64,000 bases of DNA from Streptomyces sp. SM11 (GCF_002910905.1 NZ_NEUE01000244.1:1-64000); one strand, 5' to 3'; shown: positions 17,781-27,959, counted from the stretch's first letter. A program made the numbers and translations. Notes: generated by a model not told the origin, from the letters alone.

Positions 17781-17820
17781 TTCGCAGCCGTTCGCAGCCC
17801 TTCGCAGACGTTCGCAACCG
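17781..17820 (+). repeat. Four 10-bp tandem repeats (TTCGCAGCCG-like)
   Basis: TTCGCAG(C/A)C(G/C) repeats at exact 10-bp spacing from 17781, 17791, 17801 and 17811 (the last copy TTCGCAACCG). They end 20 bp before the methylase ATG. One repeat per helical turn puts every copy on the same DNA face, as in iteron or operator arrays. The product of the downstream gene begins with a helix-turn-helix, so autoregulation is plausible. Confidence 0.75.
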
Positions 17821-17840
17821 AGAGGCCCAGGACTCCCGCC

Positions 17841-20063
17841 ATGCCCCAGCCATCCGCACAGGTGACGGCGGCAGAGATCTCCCGCATCGCGGGGGTCACG
17901 CGCGCCACCGTCAGCAACTGGCGCCGTCGGCACGACGACTTCCCGGCGCCGACGGGAGGCAACGAGAGCAGCCCGCTGTACGACCTGCCGGCAGTGCGGG
18001 CCTGGCTGGCCACGCGCGGCCACGCGACGGCCACGAACGCCCTGGAGGAGTTGCGCACCACCCTGCGCCTGCACCCCCGGGCCGGTGTCGCGGTGGCGAA
18101 GCTGCTCCCACTCGTACTCGCCGCGGCCCGCCGCGCTCCGGATGAGCTGACCGCCCTGGCCGAGCTGCCGGACGCCGACCTCGTCACCCACGCGGACGGC
18201 TCGGCCGCCCGGCTGGCCGACAGCGTTCCCGGCCCGGAAGCGGTGGCCTTCTCGCCGGAGGACACCGCGGTGCTGCGGGCGCTCGCCCTGTGCGTACGGG
18301 ACGAGGGTGGCGAGGCGGCCCTGGGCGTCCTGGCGGAGCGGGAGCTGGAGGACACGGCCGCCAGTGGCACATACGTGACCCCGATCCAGCTCGCGGATCT
18401 CGTGGCCCGGCTGCTTCCCGGCCGGCCCGTCCGCGTGCTCGACCCTGCCTGCGGTAGCGGCTCCCTGCTCGCGGCGGCGTCCCGGCGGGGCGCGAGCGAG
18501 CTGTACGGCCAGGACAGCGTCCCCGTGCAGGCCCGGCGCAGCGCGGTCGGCCTGATGCTGGCGGCCCCGGAGGCGACGGTCACCGTAGGCATCGGGGACA
18601 GTCTCCGCGCCGACGCCTTCGGGCAGCTCACCGCAGACGCGGTCGTGTGCAACCCGCCTTACGGTGACCGGGACTGGGGTCATGACGAGCTGGCCTACGA
18701 CCCGCGCTGGGCCTACGGCGTGCCGCCGCGCGCCGAGTCGGAGCTGGCCTGGGTCCAGCACGCGCTCGCGCACCTGGAGCCGGGCGGCCACGCGGTCATG
18801 ATCCTCCCTCCGGCCACGGCGTCCCGGGCGTCGGGCCGCCGTGTACGGATGGACCTCGTACGCAGCGGAGCCGTACGGGCCGTCGTGGCCCTGCCGCCCG
18901 GCGCGGCGGTCCCCTTCCACATCGGTCTCCAGCTCTGGGTGCTGCAACGTCCCGGACCGACGGGCCCCGAACGCAAGTCGGTGCTGTTCGTCGACACGAC
19001 GGAGGCCCAGACCTCGATGGCGGGCCGCCCCGGCGACGACCGCTCGTCCGGCGCGACGAGTACGGGCAGACGTGGTGGCGGCCCGAACGTGGGCTCCCCC
19101 CGAACCGGCCGCACCACGTTGGACTGGGCCGCCCTGTCGGAGATCGCACTGACCCACTGGGAGGCGTTCTCCGGGGCTCCGGACGAGTTCGCCGACGAGC
19201 CGGGGACCGCGCGCGCGGTCCCCGTGATCGACCTGCTCGACGATGTCGTCGACCTCTCCCCCGCCCGGCATGTGCGGGTCTCACGGACCGACGTCGAACC
19301 GGCGGAGCTGGCCCGGGAGGTGGACGAGGCACGCCGCCGTCTCGTCGTCCGCGCGGATTCCCTGGGCGAGGCGGCGCGCTCGGCCGACTGGTGCGCCGCC
19401 CCTGGCCCGGCGCCCCGCGAGTGGCGTACGGCCACGGCGGCGGACCTGGCCCGGGGAGGCGCGCTCACCCTGCTCCGTACCGCGCCGGAGACGCGGGAGC
19501 CCGATCCCGCCGGACCGGCCGCCCTCCCCGTGCTCACGGGCATGGACATCGCCCGGGGCACGGGGCCGACCGGCGACCCGACGGGCCTGCGTACGGAATC
19601 GGCACCGGTGGTCGCGGTGGGCGACGTGGTCGTACGCGCGGTCGCGGGCGGCGGCGGGGCGATGGCCCGCGTGGCGGACGAAGCGGACGAGGGCGCGCTG
19701 CTCGGACCGCAGGTCCATCTGTTCCGGCCCGACCCGTCGCGGCTCGACGCCTGGTTCCTCGCCGGTTTCCTGGGAGCGGAGGAGAACATCGCCGCGGCGT
19801 CGACCGGCAGCACGATCGTGCACGTCAGCCCGGGCCGGCTGCGCGTACCGCTCCTGCCGCTGGAGGAACAGCGCCGCTACGGCGAGGCGTTCCGCCGCGT
19901 GAACGAGCTACGGGCGGAGGCACGGCACGCCACGGAACTGGCCGAGCGAACGGCGGGGCTGCTGGCGGGCGGGCTGACTGGGGGCGGGCTGGTACCGCCG
20001 CCGGGGGCGGACGGCCCGTCGAACGCCGACACACCTGCGCACGCATCCGACGCTTCGGTCTGA
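17841..20063 (+). CDS. N6-adenine DNA methylase with N-terminal HTH and C-terminal specificity-like region
   Basis: The 740-residue protein combines three parts. Residues ~8-30 (AAEISRIAGVTRATVSNWRR) form a helix-turn-helix. Residues ~180-400 are a type I-like N6-adenine methylase with the SAM motif DPACGSGSLLAAA (~201) and catalytic NPPYGDRDW (~271). The C-terminal ~300 residues end in HVSPGRLRVPLLPLEEQRRY plus a helix, which is how HsdS target-recognition domains end. It is thus a methylase-specificity fusion. The ATG at 17841 is chosen; translation from a GTG at 17721 would run through the 10-bp repeats. It is followed 86 bp later by hsdM, so the locus carries two distinct methylases. No dedicated nuclease partner is visible; it may work with the divergent DGQHR-type protein. 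Its target sequence is unknown. Confidence 0.82.
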   Translation: MPQPSAQVTAAEISRIAGVTRATVSNWRRRHDDFPAPTGGNESSPLYDLPAVRAWLATRGHATATNALEELRTTLRLHPRAGVAVAKLLPLVLAAARRAPDELTALAELPDADLVTHADGSAARLADSVPGPEAVAFSPEDTAVLRALALCVRDEGGEAALGVLAERELEDTAASGTYVTPIQLADLVARLLPGRPVRVLDPACGSGSLLAAASRRGASELYGQDSVPVQARRSAVGLMLAAPEATVTVGIGDSLRADAFGQLTADAVVCNPPYGDRDWGHDELAYDPRWAYGVPPRAESELAWVQHALAHLEPGGHAVMILPPATASRASGRRVRMDLVRSGAVRAVVALPPGAAVPFHIGLQLWVLQRPGPTGPERKSVLFVDTTEAQTSMAGRPGDDRSSGATSTGRRGGGPNVGSPRTGRTTLDWAALSEIALTHWEAFSGAPDEFADEPGTARAVPVIDLLDDVVDLSPARHVRVSRTDVEPAELAREVDEARRRLVVRADSLGEAARSADWCAAPGPAPREWRTATAADLARGGALTLLRTAPETREPDPAGPAALPVLTGMDIARGTGPTGDPTGLRTESAPVVAVGDVVVRAVAGGGGAMARVADEADEGALLGPQVHLFRPDPSRLDAWFLAGFLGAEENIAAASTGSTIVHVSPGRLRVPLLPLEEQRRYGEAFRRVNELRAEARHATELAERTAGLLAGGLTGGGLVPPPGADGPSNADTPAHASDASV

Positions 20064-20149
20064 ATCGGCACCACGAACGTCACGTACCGACACACTTGTA
20101 CGCACCCGTCCCGGTGGGGGCGGGGTCCGAAAGGAATCCGGGGAACCCC

Positions 20150-22162
20150 TTGAACAGCAGCAAGCACACGGAACTGGCGAACCACGCCTGGTCCGTCGCC
20201 GACCTCCTGCGCGGCGACTACAAGCAGTCCGACTACGGAAAGGTCCTTCTTCCGTTCACCGTGCTGCGCCGCCTGGAGTGCGTACTGGAGCCGACGAGGC
20301 AGAAGGTCGCCGAGACGGCGGCCCTGTACGAGAGCCAGGAGATCGACGGGGACTACTTCCTGCGGAAGGCGTCGGGTCACTCGTTCTACAACAAGAGCGC
20401 GCTGACGCTCAAGATGATCGCCGCCGACCCGCAGAACGCGGCGAAGAACCTTCAGGTGTACGTCGGTTCGTTCTCGGAGAACGCGGCCGAGGTCCTGGAC
20501 AGGTACGAGTTCGCGCAGCAGATCAAGAAGCTGGACGGCGCGAACCTGCTCTACCAGGTGATCGGCAAGTTCACGGACCTGGACCTGCGCCCCGAGGTCG
20601 TGTCCAACCACAACATGGGCTACATCTTCGAGGAGCTGATCCGCCGCTTCGCGGAGCAGTCCAACGAGACCGCGGGTGAGCACTTCACCCCGCGCGAAGT
20701 CATCCGGCTCATGGTCAACCTGCTGATCGCCCCGGACGGCGACGCCCTGAGCCTGCCCGGCGTGGTGCGCACGGTCATGGACCCGGCCTGCGGCACGGGC
20801 GGCATGCTGAGCGCGGCCGAGGAGCACATCAAGGCGCTGAACCCGGACGCCACGGTGGAGGTGTACGGGCAGGAACTCAACCCGGAGTCGTGGGCGATCT
20901 GCCGGTCCGACCTGATGATCAAAGGGCAGGACCCCGAGAACATCTCGTTCGGCAACTCCTTCTCCGACGACGGCCACGCCCGGGAGAAGTTCGACTACCT
21001 GCTGGCGAACCCGCCGTTCGGGGTCGAGTGGAAGAAGGTCAAGGAGGACGTCGAGTACGAGTACAAGAACCTCGGCGACTCCGGCCGCTTCGGCGCGGGC
21101 CTCCCCCGTATCAACGACGGATCGCTGCTCTTCCTCCAGCACATGATCTCGAAGATGAAGCCGGTGGACGCGAAGGGCGGTGGCGGCTCGCGCATCGCCG
21201 TCGTCTTCAACGGCTCGCCGCTCTTCACGGGCGCGGCCGGCTCGGGTGAGTCGGAGATCCGCCGCTGGATCCTGGAGAACGACTGGCTGGAGGCGATCGT
21301 CGCTCTGCCGGACCAGCTCTTCTACAACACCGGCATCTCCACGTACTTCTGGATCCTGACGAACCGGAAGGACGCCCAGCACAAGGGCAAGGTGGTGCTG
21401 CTGGACGCGCGCGACCAGTGGGTCAAGATGCGAAAGTCGCTGGGCGACAAGCGCAAGGAGCTGGGTGACGGCACGGACGGCAGGCCGAACCACATCGGCG
21501 ACATCACGCGCTTGTACGGGGACGCGGTAGCGGCTGCGGCGGATGTGGAACACCCGCCGCACGGCAAGGTGAAGGTCTTCGACAACACGGCCTTCGGCTA
21601 CCAGCGGATCACGGTGGAGAGGCCGCTGAAGCTGCGATTCGAGCTGACAGAGGAGACGCTGGCGGCGCTGGAAACCTCAAAGGTGATCCAGAAGCTGCCG
21701 AACGCTTCAGCGCTCGTGGACGCTTTCAAGGCGATGGAGGCACCCCGGTCCTGGGCGACGAAGTCCGAGGCATGGGTGGCGCTGAAGGACGCGGCGGTGG
21801 CAGCCGGCACGACCTGGCCGGGCGGGGCTCCGTTCAGCAAGGCGTTGCGGGAGGCGGTGGGGGTGCGGGACCCGGAGGGCGAGGTCCAGCTGGTGAAGGG
21901 GCAGCCCGAACCGGACAGCGAACTGCGGGACTACGAGAACGTGCCGCTGGACGAAGACGTGGAGGAGTACCTGAAACGCGAAGTGCACCCGCACGTGCCG
22001 GACGCGTGGATCGACCACGCGAAGACGAAGGTGGGGTACGAGATCCCGTTCACGCGGCACTTCTACGTCTACGAGCCGCCGCGGCCGTTGGTGGAGATCG
22101 ATGCGGATCTCAAGGCGCTTGAGGCGGAGATTCAGGCTCTGTTGGGGGAGGTGACGGAGTGA
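20150..22162 (+). CDS. hsdM: Type I restriction-modification methylase subunit HsdM
   Basis: The 670-residue product has the HsdM N-terminal helical domain (ANHAWSVADLLRGDYKQSDY, LPFTVLRRLE), the SAM-binding DPACGTGGMLSAAEEH near residue 208 and the catalytic NPPFGVEW near 288. It is longer than the classical ~520 residues because of a C-terminal extension present in many actinobacterial type I systems. HsdM2S methylates adenine in a bipartite site and, with HsdR, cleaves unmodified DNA. The start is a TTG at 20150 after GGGGAA; AAAGGAA lies further upstream. Its stop overlaps the GTG of hsdS by 4 bp, so M, S and R are one coupled operon. Confidence 0.93.
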   Translation: MNSSKHTELANHAWSVADLLRGDYKQSDYGKVLLPFTVLRRLECVLEPTRQKVAETAALYESQEIDGDYFLRKASGHSFYNKSALTLKMIAADPQNAAKNLQVYVGSFSENAAEVLDRYEFAQQIKKLDGANLLYQVIGKFTDLDLRPEVVSNHNMGYIFEELIRRFAEQSNETAGEHFTPREVIRLMVNLLIAPDGDALSLPGVVRTVMDPACGTGGMLSAAEEHIKALNPDATVEVYGQELNPESWAICRSDLMIKGQDPENISFGNSFSDDGHAREKFDYLLANPPFGVEWKKVKEDVEYEYKNLGDSGRFGAGLPRINDGSLLFLQHMISKMKPVDAKGGGGSRIAVVFNGSPLFTGAAGSGESEIRRWILENDWLEAIVALPDQLFYNTGISTYFWILTNRKDAQHKGKVVLLDARDQWVKMRKSLGDKRKELGDGTDGRPNHIGDITRLYGDAVAAAADVEHPPHGKVKVFDNTAFGYQRITVERPLKLRFELTEETLAALETSKVIQKLPNASALVDAFKAMEAPRSWATKSEAWVALKDAAVAAGTTWPGGAPFSKALREAVGVRDPEGEVQLVKGQPEPDSELRDYENVPLDEDVEEYLKREVHPHVPDAWIDHAKTKVGYEIPFTRHFYVYEPPRPLVEIDADLKALEAEIQALLGEVTE

Positions 22163-23415
22163 CGTTCCCAACGACCTGGCCGACTCACCGGATCCGTTTC
22201 CTCTTCGACCGGCGCGATGTACGTGGCGCGGAGGCTCCCCTCGCCTCTGCCACGAAGAGCGGGGTCACCCTGCGCAGCGAGCTCGACTACTCGGTGTGGA
22301 ATCCAGATTCCGACGTCAGCAACTACAAGCTTGTGGAACCGGATGATTTCGTCATCGGTCTACGGTCCTTCCAGCACGGGATCTCACACTCGACGGTGCG
22401 GGGCATCGTCAGCCCCGCCTATACCGTTCTGCGCCAGGCAGGCGCCCTGGATCCGCACTTCACCAAGCACTACTTTCGCTCCAGCCTGCTTATTTCCCAC
22501 CTGGCCAACGTCACACAGGGGATCAGACAGGGCCAGGCCATCGACATCGAGGCGTTCCGGAACCTCCTCATGCCGGTTCCTCCCCTGGAGGAACAGCGCC
22601 GCATCGCCGACTTCCTCGACGTCGAGACAGCTCGAATCGACCGATTGATCGTCGCCACTCAGAAGCAGTCGGCACTCCTCAACGATCGGCTCATCGAGAC
22701 GTTCAGAGAGCTGACGACAACGGGAGGCGGCGAAGAAACGGCGACTACGGGTGTGCCGTGGATGCCTCGTATGAACTCCACCTGGGCGCTGATGAAAATC
22801 GGCCAGAGTTTCAGGGCAAGCAGCGGAACGACGCCTCGAACCAGCGACTCCGCCTACTTCGGCGGAGAAAACTACTGGATCAACACGGGTGACCTCCGGG
22901 ACGGGACCGTGGAAAGCCCGAAGAAGACCGTGACGGACCTCGCGCTGGCTGACTATCCCACATTGAAGGTCTACCGTCCCGGATCCCTTGCCGTGGCGAT
23001 GTACGGGGCCACCACCGGACGGGTGGGCATTCTCGGAACGCCCGCATGCGTGAATCAGGCGTGCTGCGTTCTTTCCGAACTGGGACCGGTGAGTTCCCTC
23101 TACGCGTTCTTCTGGTTCCGTGGCCATCGCGAAGAGATCCTGAGACTGGCGTCAGGCGGCGGGCAGCCGAACATCAGCCAGGATCTCGTCCGTAGTTTGC
23201 GCCTGCCGGCCCCCTTTCCTCGCGAGGAGCAGGAGGAGATCGCCGCCCGGGCTGCCGCCGTGGAGACCGCCGTGTCACGCCAACGACAACTCCAGATGCG
23301 GCGCGCCCTCCTGTTGGCGGAACGCCGCCAGGCCCTCATCACCGCCGCCGTAACCGGCCAGTTCGACGTCTCCACCGCCGGCGGCCGTAACGTAGCGGAC
23401 GGAGTACAGGCATGA
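22159..23415 (+). CDS. hsdS: Type I restriction-modification specificity subunit HsdS
   Basis: The 418-residue subunit has two target-recognition domains, each followed by a conserved helix. The first ends in PVPPLEEQRRIADFLD near residue 145 and the second in PAPFPREEQEEIAARAAAV near 360. Each half reads part of a bipartite DNA site, and the helices set the spacing. Codon use is less GC-biased than in hsdM and hsdR (for example in the central 22.3-22.9 kb), as is common for specificity genes that are swapped by recombination. The GTG start overlaps the hsdM stop, and its TGA overlaps the ATG at 23412. The recognition sequence cannot be read from the protein by eye. Confidence 0.9.
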   Translation: MTFPTTWPTHRIRFLFDRRDVRGAEAPLASATKSGVTLRSELDYSVWNPDSDVSNYKLVEPDDFVIGLRSFQHGISHSTVRGIVSPAYTVLRQAGALDPHFTKHYFRSSLLISHLANVTQGIRQGQAIDIEAFRNLLMPVPPLEEQRRIADFLDVETARIDRLIVATQKQSALLNDRLIETFRELTTTGGGEETATTGVPWMPRMNSTWALMKIGQSFRASSGTTPRTSDSAYFGGENYWINTGDLRDGTVESPKKTVTDLALADYPTLKVYRPGSLAVAMYGATTGRVGILGTPACVNQACCVLSELGPVSSLYAFFWFRGHREEILRLASGGGQPNISQDLVRSLRLPAPFPREEQEEIAARAAAVETAVSRQRQLQMRRALLLAERRQALITAAVTGQFDVSTAGGRNVADGVQA

Positions 23416-26400
23416 GCCCCATCCACCACGAGTCCGCCTTCGGCGCGGCCGTAGTCTCCGCCATGTCCGAGCGCGGATGGCGCGAGGTCGGCCCGAGGAC
23501 TACCGGGCCGACCTCGGCCTGGACACCAACGAACTGTTCGAGTTCATCCGCGAGACGCAGATCGACGAGTGGAACGACCTCCTCGCCGTCTACGGCAACG
23601 ACGTCAACGAGGCCCAGCGCGGCTTCGCCCGCCGCCTCGACCGGGCCATCAGCGACGACGGCCTGCTCACCGTCCTCCGCAACGGCGTCAAGGACCGGGG
23701 CGTCCGCCTCCGCGTGGCCTGCTTCAAGCCGAATCTGGTCGCCGCCGACTCCGCCCTCGACGGCTACCGGGCCAACCGCCTCACGGTCGTACGCGAGCTC
23801 GTCTACGCCACCAAGCAGGCCGACTGGGGCAACAAGCTCGACCTGACCCTGTTCCTCAACGGCATCCCCCTCGCCACCGCCGAGCTCAAGAACCCGCTCA
23901 CTCGCCAAGGCGTTGAGCACGCCAAGGAGCAGTACCGCACCGACCGCGACCCCACCGAGCTGATCTTCACGCGCCGCGTCATCGCCAACTTCGCCGTCGA
24001 CCCGGACCTCGTCTTCGTCGCCACCCAACTCCGGGGCTGGAACACCCACTTCCTGCCCTTCAACACCGGTTCCAACAGCGCCGGCCAGCCCGGTGGAGCA
24101 GGCAATCCGGACCCGACGGCCTACGGCACGTACACCACCTCCTACCTGTGGGAACAGGTCTGGGCGCGGGACAACTGGCTGGACCTGCTCCAGCGGTTCG
24201 TGCACCAGCAGAAGACCAGGACGCCCGGTGGCGGAACCACAAAGACGACGATCTTCCCGCGCTTCCACCAGTGGGACGTGGTCAAACGGCTGACCACCCA
24301 CGCCGCCACGCACGGCGTCGGGCAGAACTACCTCGTCATGGCCTCGGCCGGTTCCGGGAAGTCGAACACCATCGGCTGGCTCGCTCACCGCCTGAGCGAT
24401 CTGCACGCCGACGCCGACCCGCGCACCCTCGACACCAAGGCCCTCGCGGCCGGACGGGTCAAGCCGGGAGCCCCGGTCTTCGACAAGGTCATCGTGATCA
24501 CCGACCGCCGCAACCTGGACGCCCAGCTCCGGGAGACCGTCGGCAGCTTTTCGCAGACGGAGGGCCTGGTCGTCAAGGTCGACGAGAAGCACGGGGCGAA
24601 GAGCGAACAGCTCGCCCGCGCCCTCTCCCGCGACACGGGAAAGATCGTCACGGTCACCCTGCACTCGTTCCCCGCGCTGCTGGACCACATCAAGCGCAAC
24701 CCGACCGAGCTCACCGGCACCAGCTTCGCGATCATCGTGGACGAGGCGCACTCCTCGCAGTCGGGCGACGCCGCCACCGCCGTACGGACGGCCCTCCGGG
24801 ACCTCGGCCTGGACTCCGACTCGGAGGACCAGGGCACCACCGCCGTCACGGTCGACGACAAGCTGAAGAAGAAGGCCATCGAGCGCTCGCGGGCCGCGAA
24901 CCTCTCGTACTTCGCGTTCACCGCCACCCCGAAGGCCAAAACGCTCGAACTCTTCGGCACGGAACACACGGTGGACGGCAAGGCGGTCTACCGGCCGTTC
25001 CACACGTACTCCATGCGCCAGGCCATCGAGGAAGGCTTCATCCTCGACCCGCTGCGGAACTACGTCACGTACAACACGTACTGGAAGCTGGTGAACCAGA
25101 ACCCTGACGAGCGTGAGGTCGACCCCGCGAAGGCGAACGGCCTGCTCGCCCGGTACGCGCTCACTCACGAGCACACCGTCTCCCAGCACGCCCAGGTGAT
25201 CGTCGAGCACTTCCTCGCCCACTCCCGCGGCCGGCTCGGCGGGCGGGCCAAGTCCATGGTGGTCACCGCTTCGCGGGACTCCGCCGCGCAGCTGGCCCGA
25301 GCGGTCAAGAGCTACATCAAGGACCGTGACTACGACACCAAGTACCCGGACCTGGGCGTGCTCGTCGCGTTCTCCGGCTCGCTCACCATCGACGGCGAGG
25401 AGACGACCGAGCCGAAGGAGAACGGCGGGATCTCGGAGAGCGCCCTGCCGAAGGCGTTCGCGTACACCCGTGCCGACGACAAAGCGGTGAACGCGGGCGG
25501 GCGAGGTCAGCAGGAGTACAAGATCCTGGTGGTCGCGGAGAAGTACCAGACCGGCTTCGACCAGCCGCTGCTGACGACGATGTACGTCAACAAGAAGCTG
25601 ACCGGTATCTCCGCCCTGCAGACCCTCTCCCGCCTGAATCGCACCGCCGAGCGCAAGACCCAGGCGGACCTGGCGGTGCTCGACTTCGCCAACGAGGCCG
25701 AGGACATCCGGGAGGCGTTCCACCCGTATTTCGAGGAGGCCAACACCCTTCCGTCGGACCCGAACCTGCTCTACACCGCGCAAAGCCGGGTCATGTCGGC
25801 GCCGATCATCTCCGAGCCGGAGATGGACGAGTTCGGCGCCGCGTACTTCGAGGCGAAGGAGAAGGCGGCCGGTTCGCAGGCCAAGTGGGAGAAGCTGCAC
25901 GCCGAGTTGTACCGGCTGCTCTCACCCGCCGTCGCCCGCTTCACCCCCCTCCTGGAGAGCGAGGAGGAGGACGACGTGAAGACGGCGGAGGACTTCCGCG
26001 CCGATCTCAACGACTACGTACGGAAGTACGGCTTCCTCGCCCAGATCGTGCCCTACCGCGACGCCGAGCTGGAACGCCTGCACCTGTACGGCCGCTACCT
26101 CCTCAACCGGCTCCCGCGCCGGGCGGACGGCGGCGTCGACATCGGTGAGATCGACCTCAGCCACCTGCGGGTCGAGAAGACCGGCGAGGTCGACATCTCC
26201 CTCTCCTCCGAAGGTCCCGCCGAGCTCAGGGGCTTCGGCGACGGTACGGGCGGGGCCGCGGAGGCCGAGAAGTCGCTGCTGTCCGAGCTGATCGACAAGT
26301 TCAACGCCAAGTTCGGGACGGACTTCACCGAGGAGGACGTGCGGAAGCCGTTCAACGAGGCGATGGCCGAGGGCAAGGTACGGGCCGCCGCCGTCGTCAA

Positions 26401-26590
26401 CGACGAGAACAACTTCGGCAAGGTCTTCGACAAGGTCTTCGCCGACAAGATGGCCGACCACATCGCATCGACGGCCGGCATGGGGCGGCAGTACTTCGGC
26501 CCCGACAAGAGCTTCCGGTCCAACCTGGACCGCAGCGCACGCCGGGCGGCCTGGCGGATGATCCGCCGCGACGAGGGCGTTGACGAGTAG
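23412..26590 (+). CDS. hsdR: Type I restriction endonuclease subunit HsdR, frameshift near codon 28
   Basis: The ~1060-residue subunit carries a PD-(D/E)xK nuclease region (LTLFLNGIPLATAELKNPL, with the ExK lysine) and a superfamily 2 DNA translocase: MASAGSGKSNT (motif I), IIVDEAHSSQSG (DEAH box), FAFTATPKAK, and LQTLSRLNRT (motif VI). A C-terminal helical domain binds the methylase. Translation should begin at the ATG at 23412 overlapping hsdS (MSPIHHESAFGAAVV), but that frame is lost at about 23494: EVG must join PEDYRADLGLDTNELF in another frame, one base apart. An ATG at 23477 inside the second frame could restart, losing ~28 residues, but has no clear ribosome site. Either restriction is switched off while methylation remains, or this is a sequencing indel. 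Confidence 0.85.
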
Positions 26591-26786
26591 TCGACCCGTA
26601 CGCGTGGAGGTCACCGACCCCCGGGGCGAACGCGTCCCCGCACTCGGCGACCTGTCGACCGACGACCAGGAAGGCGGCCGAGGGCTGCTCCTCGTAGCCG
26701 CCCTGACCGGCCGCTGGGGCTGGTTCCCCCGCACCGACGGCCCCGGAAAGACCGTCTGGGCCTCGCTCGACGTACGACCCCTCTGA
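26580..26786 (+). pseudogene. C-terminal fragment of an HATPase (anti-sigma-factor kinase-like) protein
   Basis: From the hsdR stop onward the second frame reads VRVEVTDPRGERVPALG, then QEGGRGLLLVAALTGRWGW and KTVWASLD. This is the last third (G-box GGRGL and final strand) of the small SpoIIAB/RsbW-like ATP-binding proteins abundant in Streptomyces. The ATP-binding N-box half is missing: upstream sequence is hsdR. The join at ~26590 therefore looks like an insertion or deletion boundary of the restriction island. No matching N-terminal half was found near the island's left end. Confidence 0.7.
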
Positions 26787-26929
26787 TCCGGCCCGAAACG
26801 CATGTGGTCGCTGCCTGCAGAGACACCACCAGCGGCAACGCTGGCGAAACTCAGCGGGGAGAAGCCGACGCGCCCCGACACGCGTAGCGCCTAAGCTCCA
26901 AGGGTCATCGCGTGGCGAGGGGGCCGGGG

Positions 26930-27916
26930 ATGCGTGGGACTGGGCGAAGAGAGCGTGAGCGGGAACTGGAAGCCGAAGTCACGGCCTTCGGCGAGTTGTT
27001 GGCCGAGCACAGCTTCGCTCCGGGCGATCCCGGAACACCGTCGAAGGCGGTGGACGACTGGGCGCGCGCCCTCGACGCGTACGATGCGGCCTCTCGGGCC
27101 TTGCACCGCCGCAAACAGGTGAAGGTCGTACCCCAGCTGTTGCAGCAAGGCATGGACGCCCTGGTTGACCTGGAGGCCCGCGTCGCCGGCGAACCGCTGC
27201 CCCAACGGCTTCCGCCCTGCTTCTTCGACTCGCGGCACGGGCAGGCGACCACCGAGGCCAGGTGGGCCCCCAGCGGCGGTGCGAAGCGCCTCATCGCCGT
27301 GTGCGCGGCCGACGGCGTACGGCTCCGTGAGGATTCGCCCCATCTGTTCAGCGGGCATCCCGCCTCGGCCGACGAGGTTGACAGCCTGCCTCTGCGCCCT
27401 GCCGGCGACCTGCCCCTTCCGTGGGCGATCGGGCTGCTCGCGCTGCTCTTCGGCTACGCGGCCGCCCTGGCAGCCGCGGGCGACGGACCAGGAGCCGTTG
27501 TTGCCCTCATCGCTGCGGGGGCCTTCGGCGCAGTGGCCGCTCTCTCGGGTCTTCTCGTTGCGAGTGCCGCGGTCGACCTGTGGGCACTGGTGCGCCGCGG
27601 CCATCGGGCACAGGCGACTTTCGCGCGATCGACGGTCAGTCCGCACGGGGCTCGCCAGCACGTCTACGTGGTCACCGACGCCTCCGGCCGACAGCGTGAG
27701 TGCACGCGGGCGGCGGGGGGCGGAACCGGGAAACCCGTGCCGATCCGGTCCGTCTGGTATCTGCCGAGAACGGACGGCGCAGGCAAGGCGGTGAGTTCCT
27801 GGTCCCCCGTCTGGCTCCCTCTCCGCATTCTCGTCGGCCTGCCGGTCCTCCTGAGCAGCGCGGCTGTCACCCTGTACCTGATACCGGGACGTCTGATCAT
27901 CGCTCTCCTGTCATGA
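26930..27916 (+). CDS. Integral membrane protein of unknown function
   Basis: The 328-residue protein starts with a ~140-residue cytoplasmic part rich in charged helices. Two adjacent membrane helices follow near residues 160-215 (PWAIGLLALLFGYAAALAAA, then AVVALIAAGAFGAVAALSGL), then a ~70-residue beta-rich stretch (HVYVVTDASGRQRECTRA) and a final C-terminal helix (ILVGLPVLLSSAAVTLYLI). I recognise no family. The ATG at 26930 follows a G-rich stretch; a GTG at 26912 would add six residues. It ends 43 bp from the convergent vWA gene. Confidence 0.65.
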   Translation: MRGTGRRERERELEAEVTAFGELLAEHSFAPGDPGTPSKAVDDWARALDAYDAASRALHRRKQVKVVPQLLQQGMDALVDLEARVAGEPLPQRLPPCFFDSRHGQATTEARWAPSGGAKRLIAVCAADGVRLREDSPHLFSGHPASADEVDSLPLRPAGDLPLPWAIGLLALLFGYAAALAAAGDGPGAVVALIAAGAFGAVAALSGLLVASAAVDLWALVRRGHRAQATFARSTVSPHGARQHVYVVTDASGRQRECTRAAGGGTGKPVPIRSVWYLPRTDGAGKAVSSWSPVWLPLRILVGLPVLLSSAAVTLYLIPGRLIIALLS

Positions 27917-27959
27917 CTGCCGCACCGTCCCGCCCCCGGCGGCGAAGAAGAAGGTGTCG

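Noticed and set aside
17721..17840. Upstream GTG start for the methylase
   Set aside because: It would translate the 10-bp repeats into an extension unlike any HTH protein; the ATG at 17841 places the HTH at the usual distance.
16242..19271. 1009-codon minus-strand frame across the DGQHR-type and methylase genes
   Set aside because: It crosses two unrelated genes and their promoter region and shows low-complexity Arg/Gly/His sequence with no family match.
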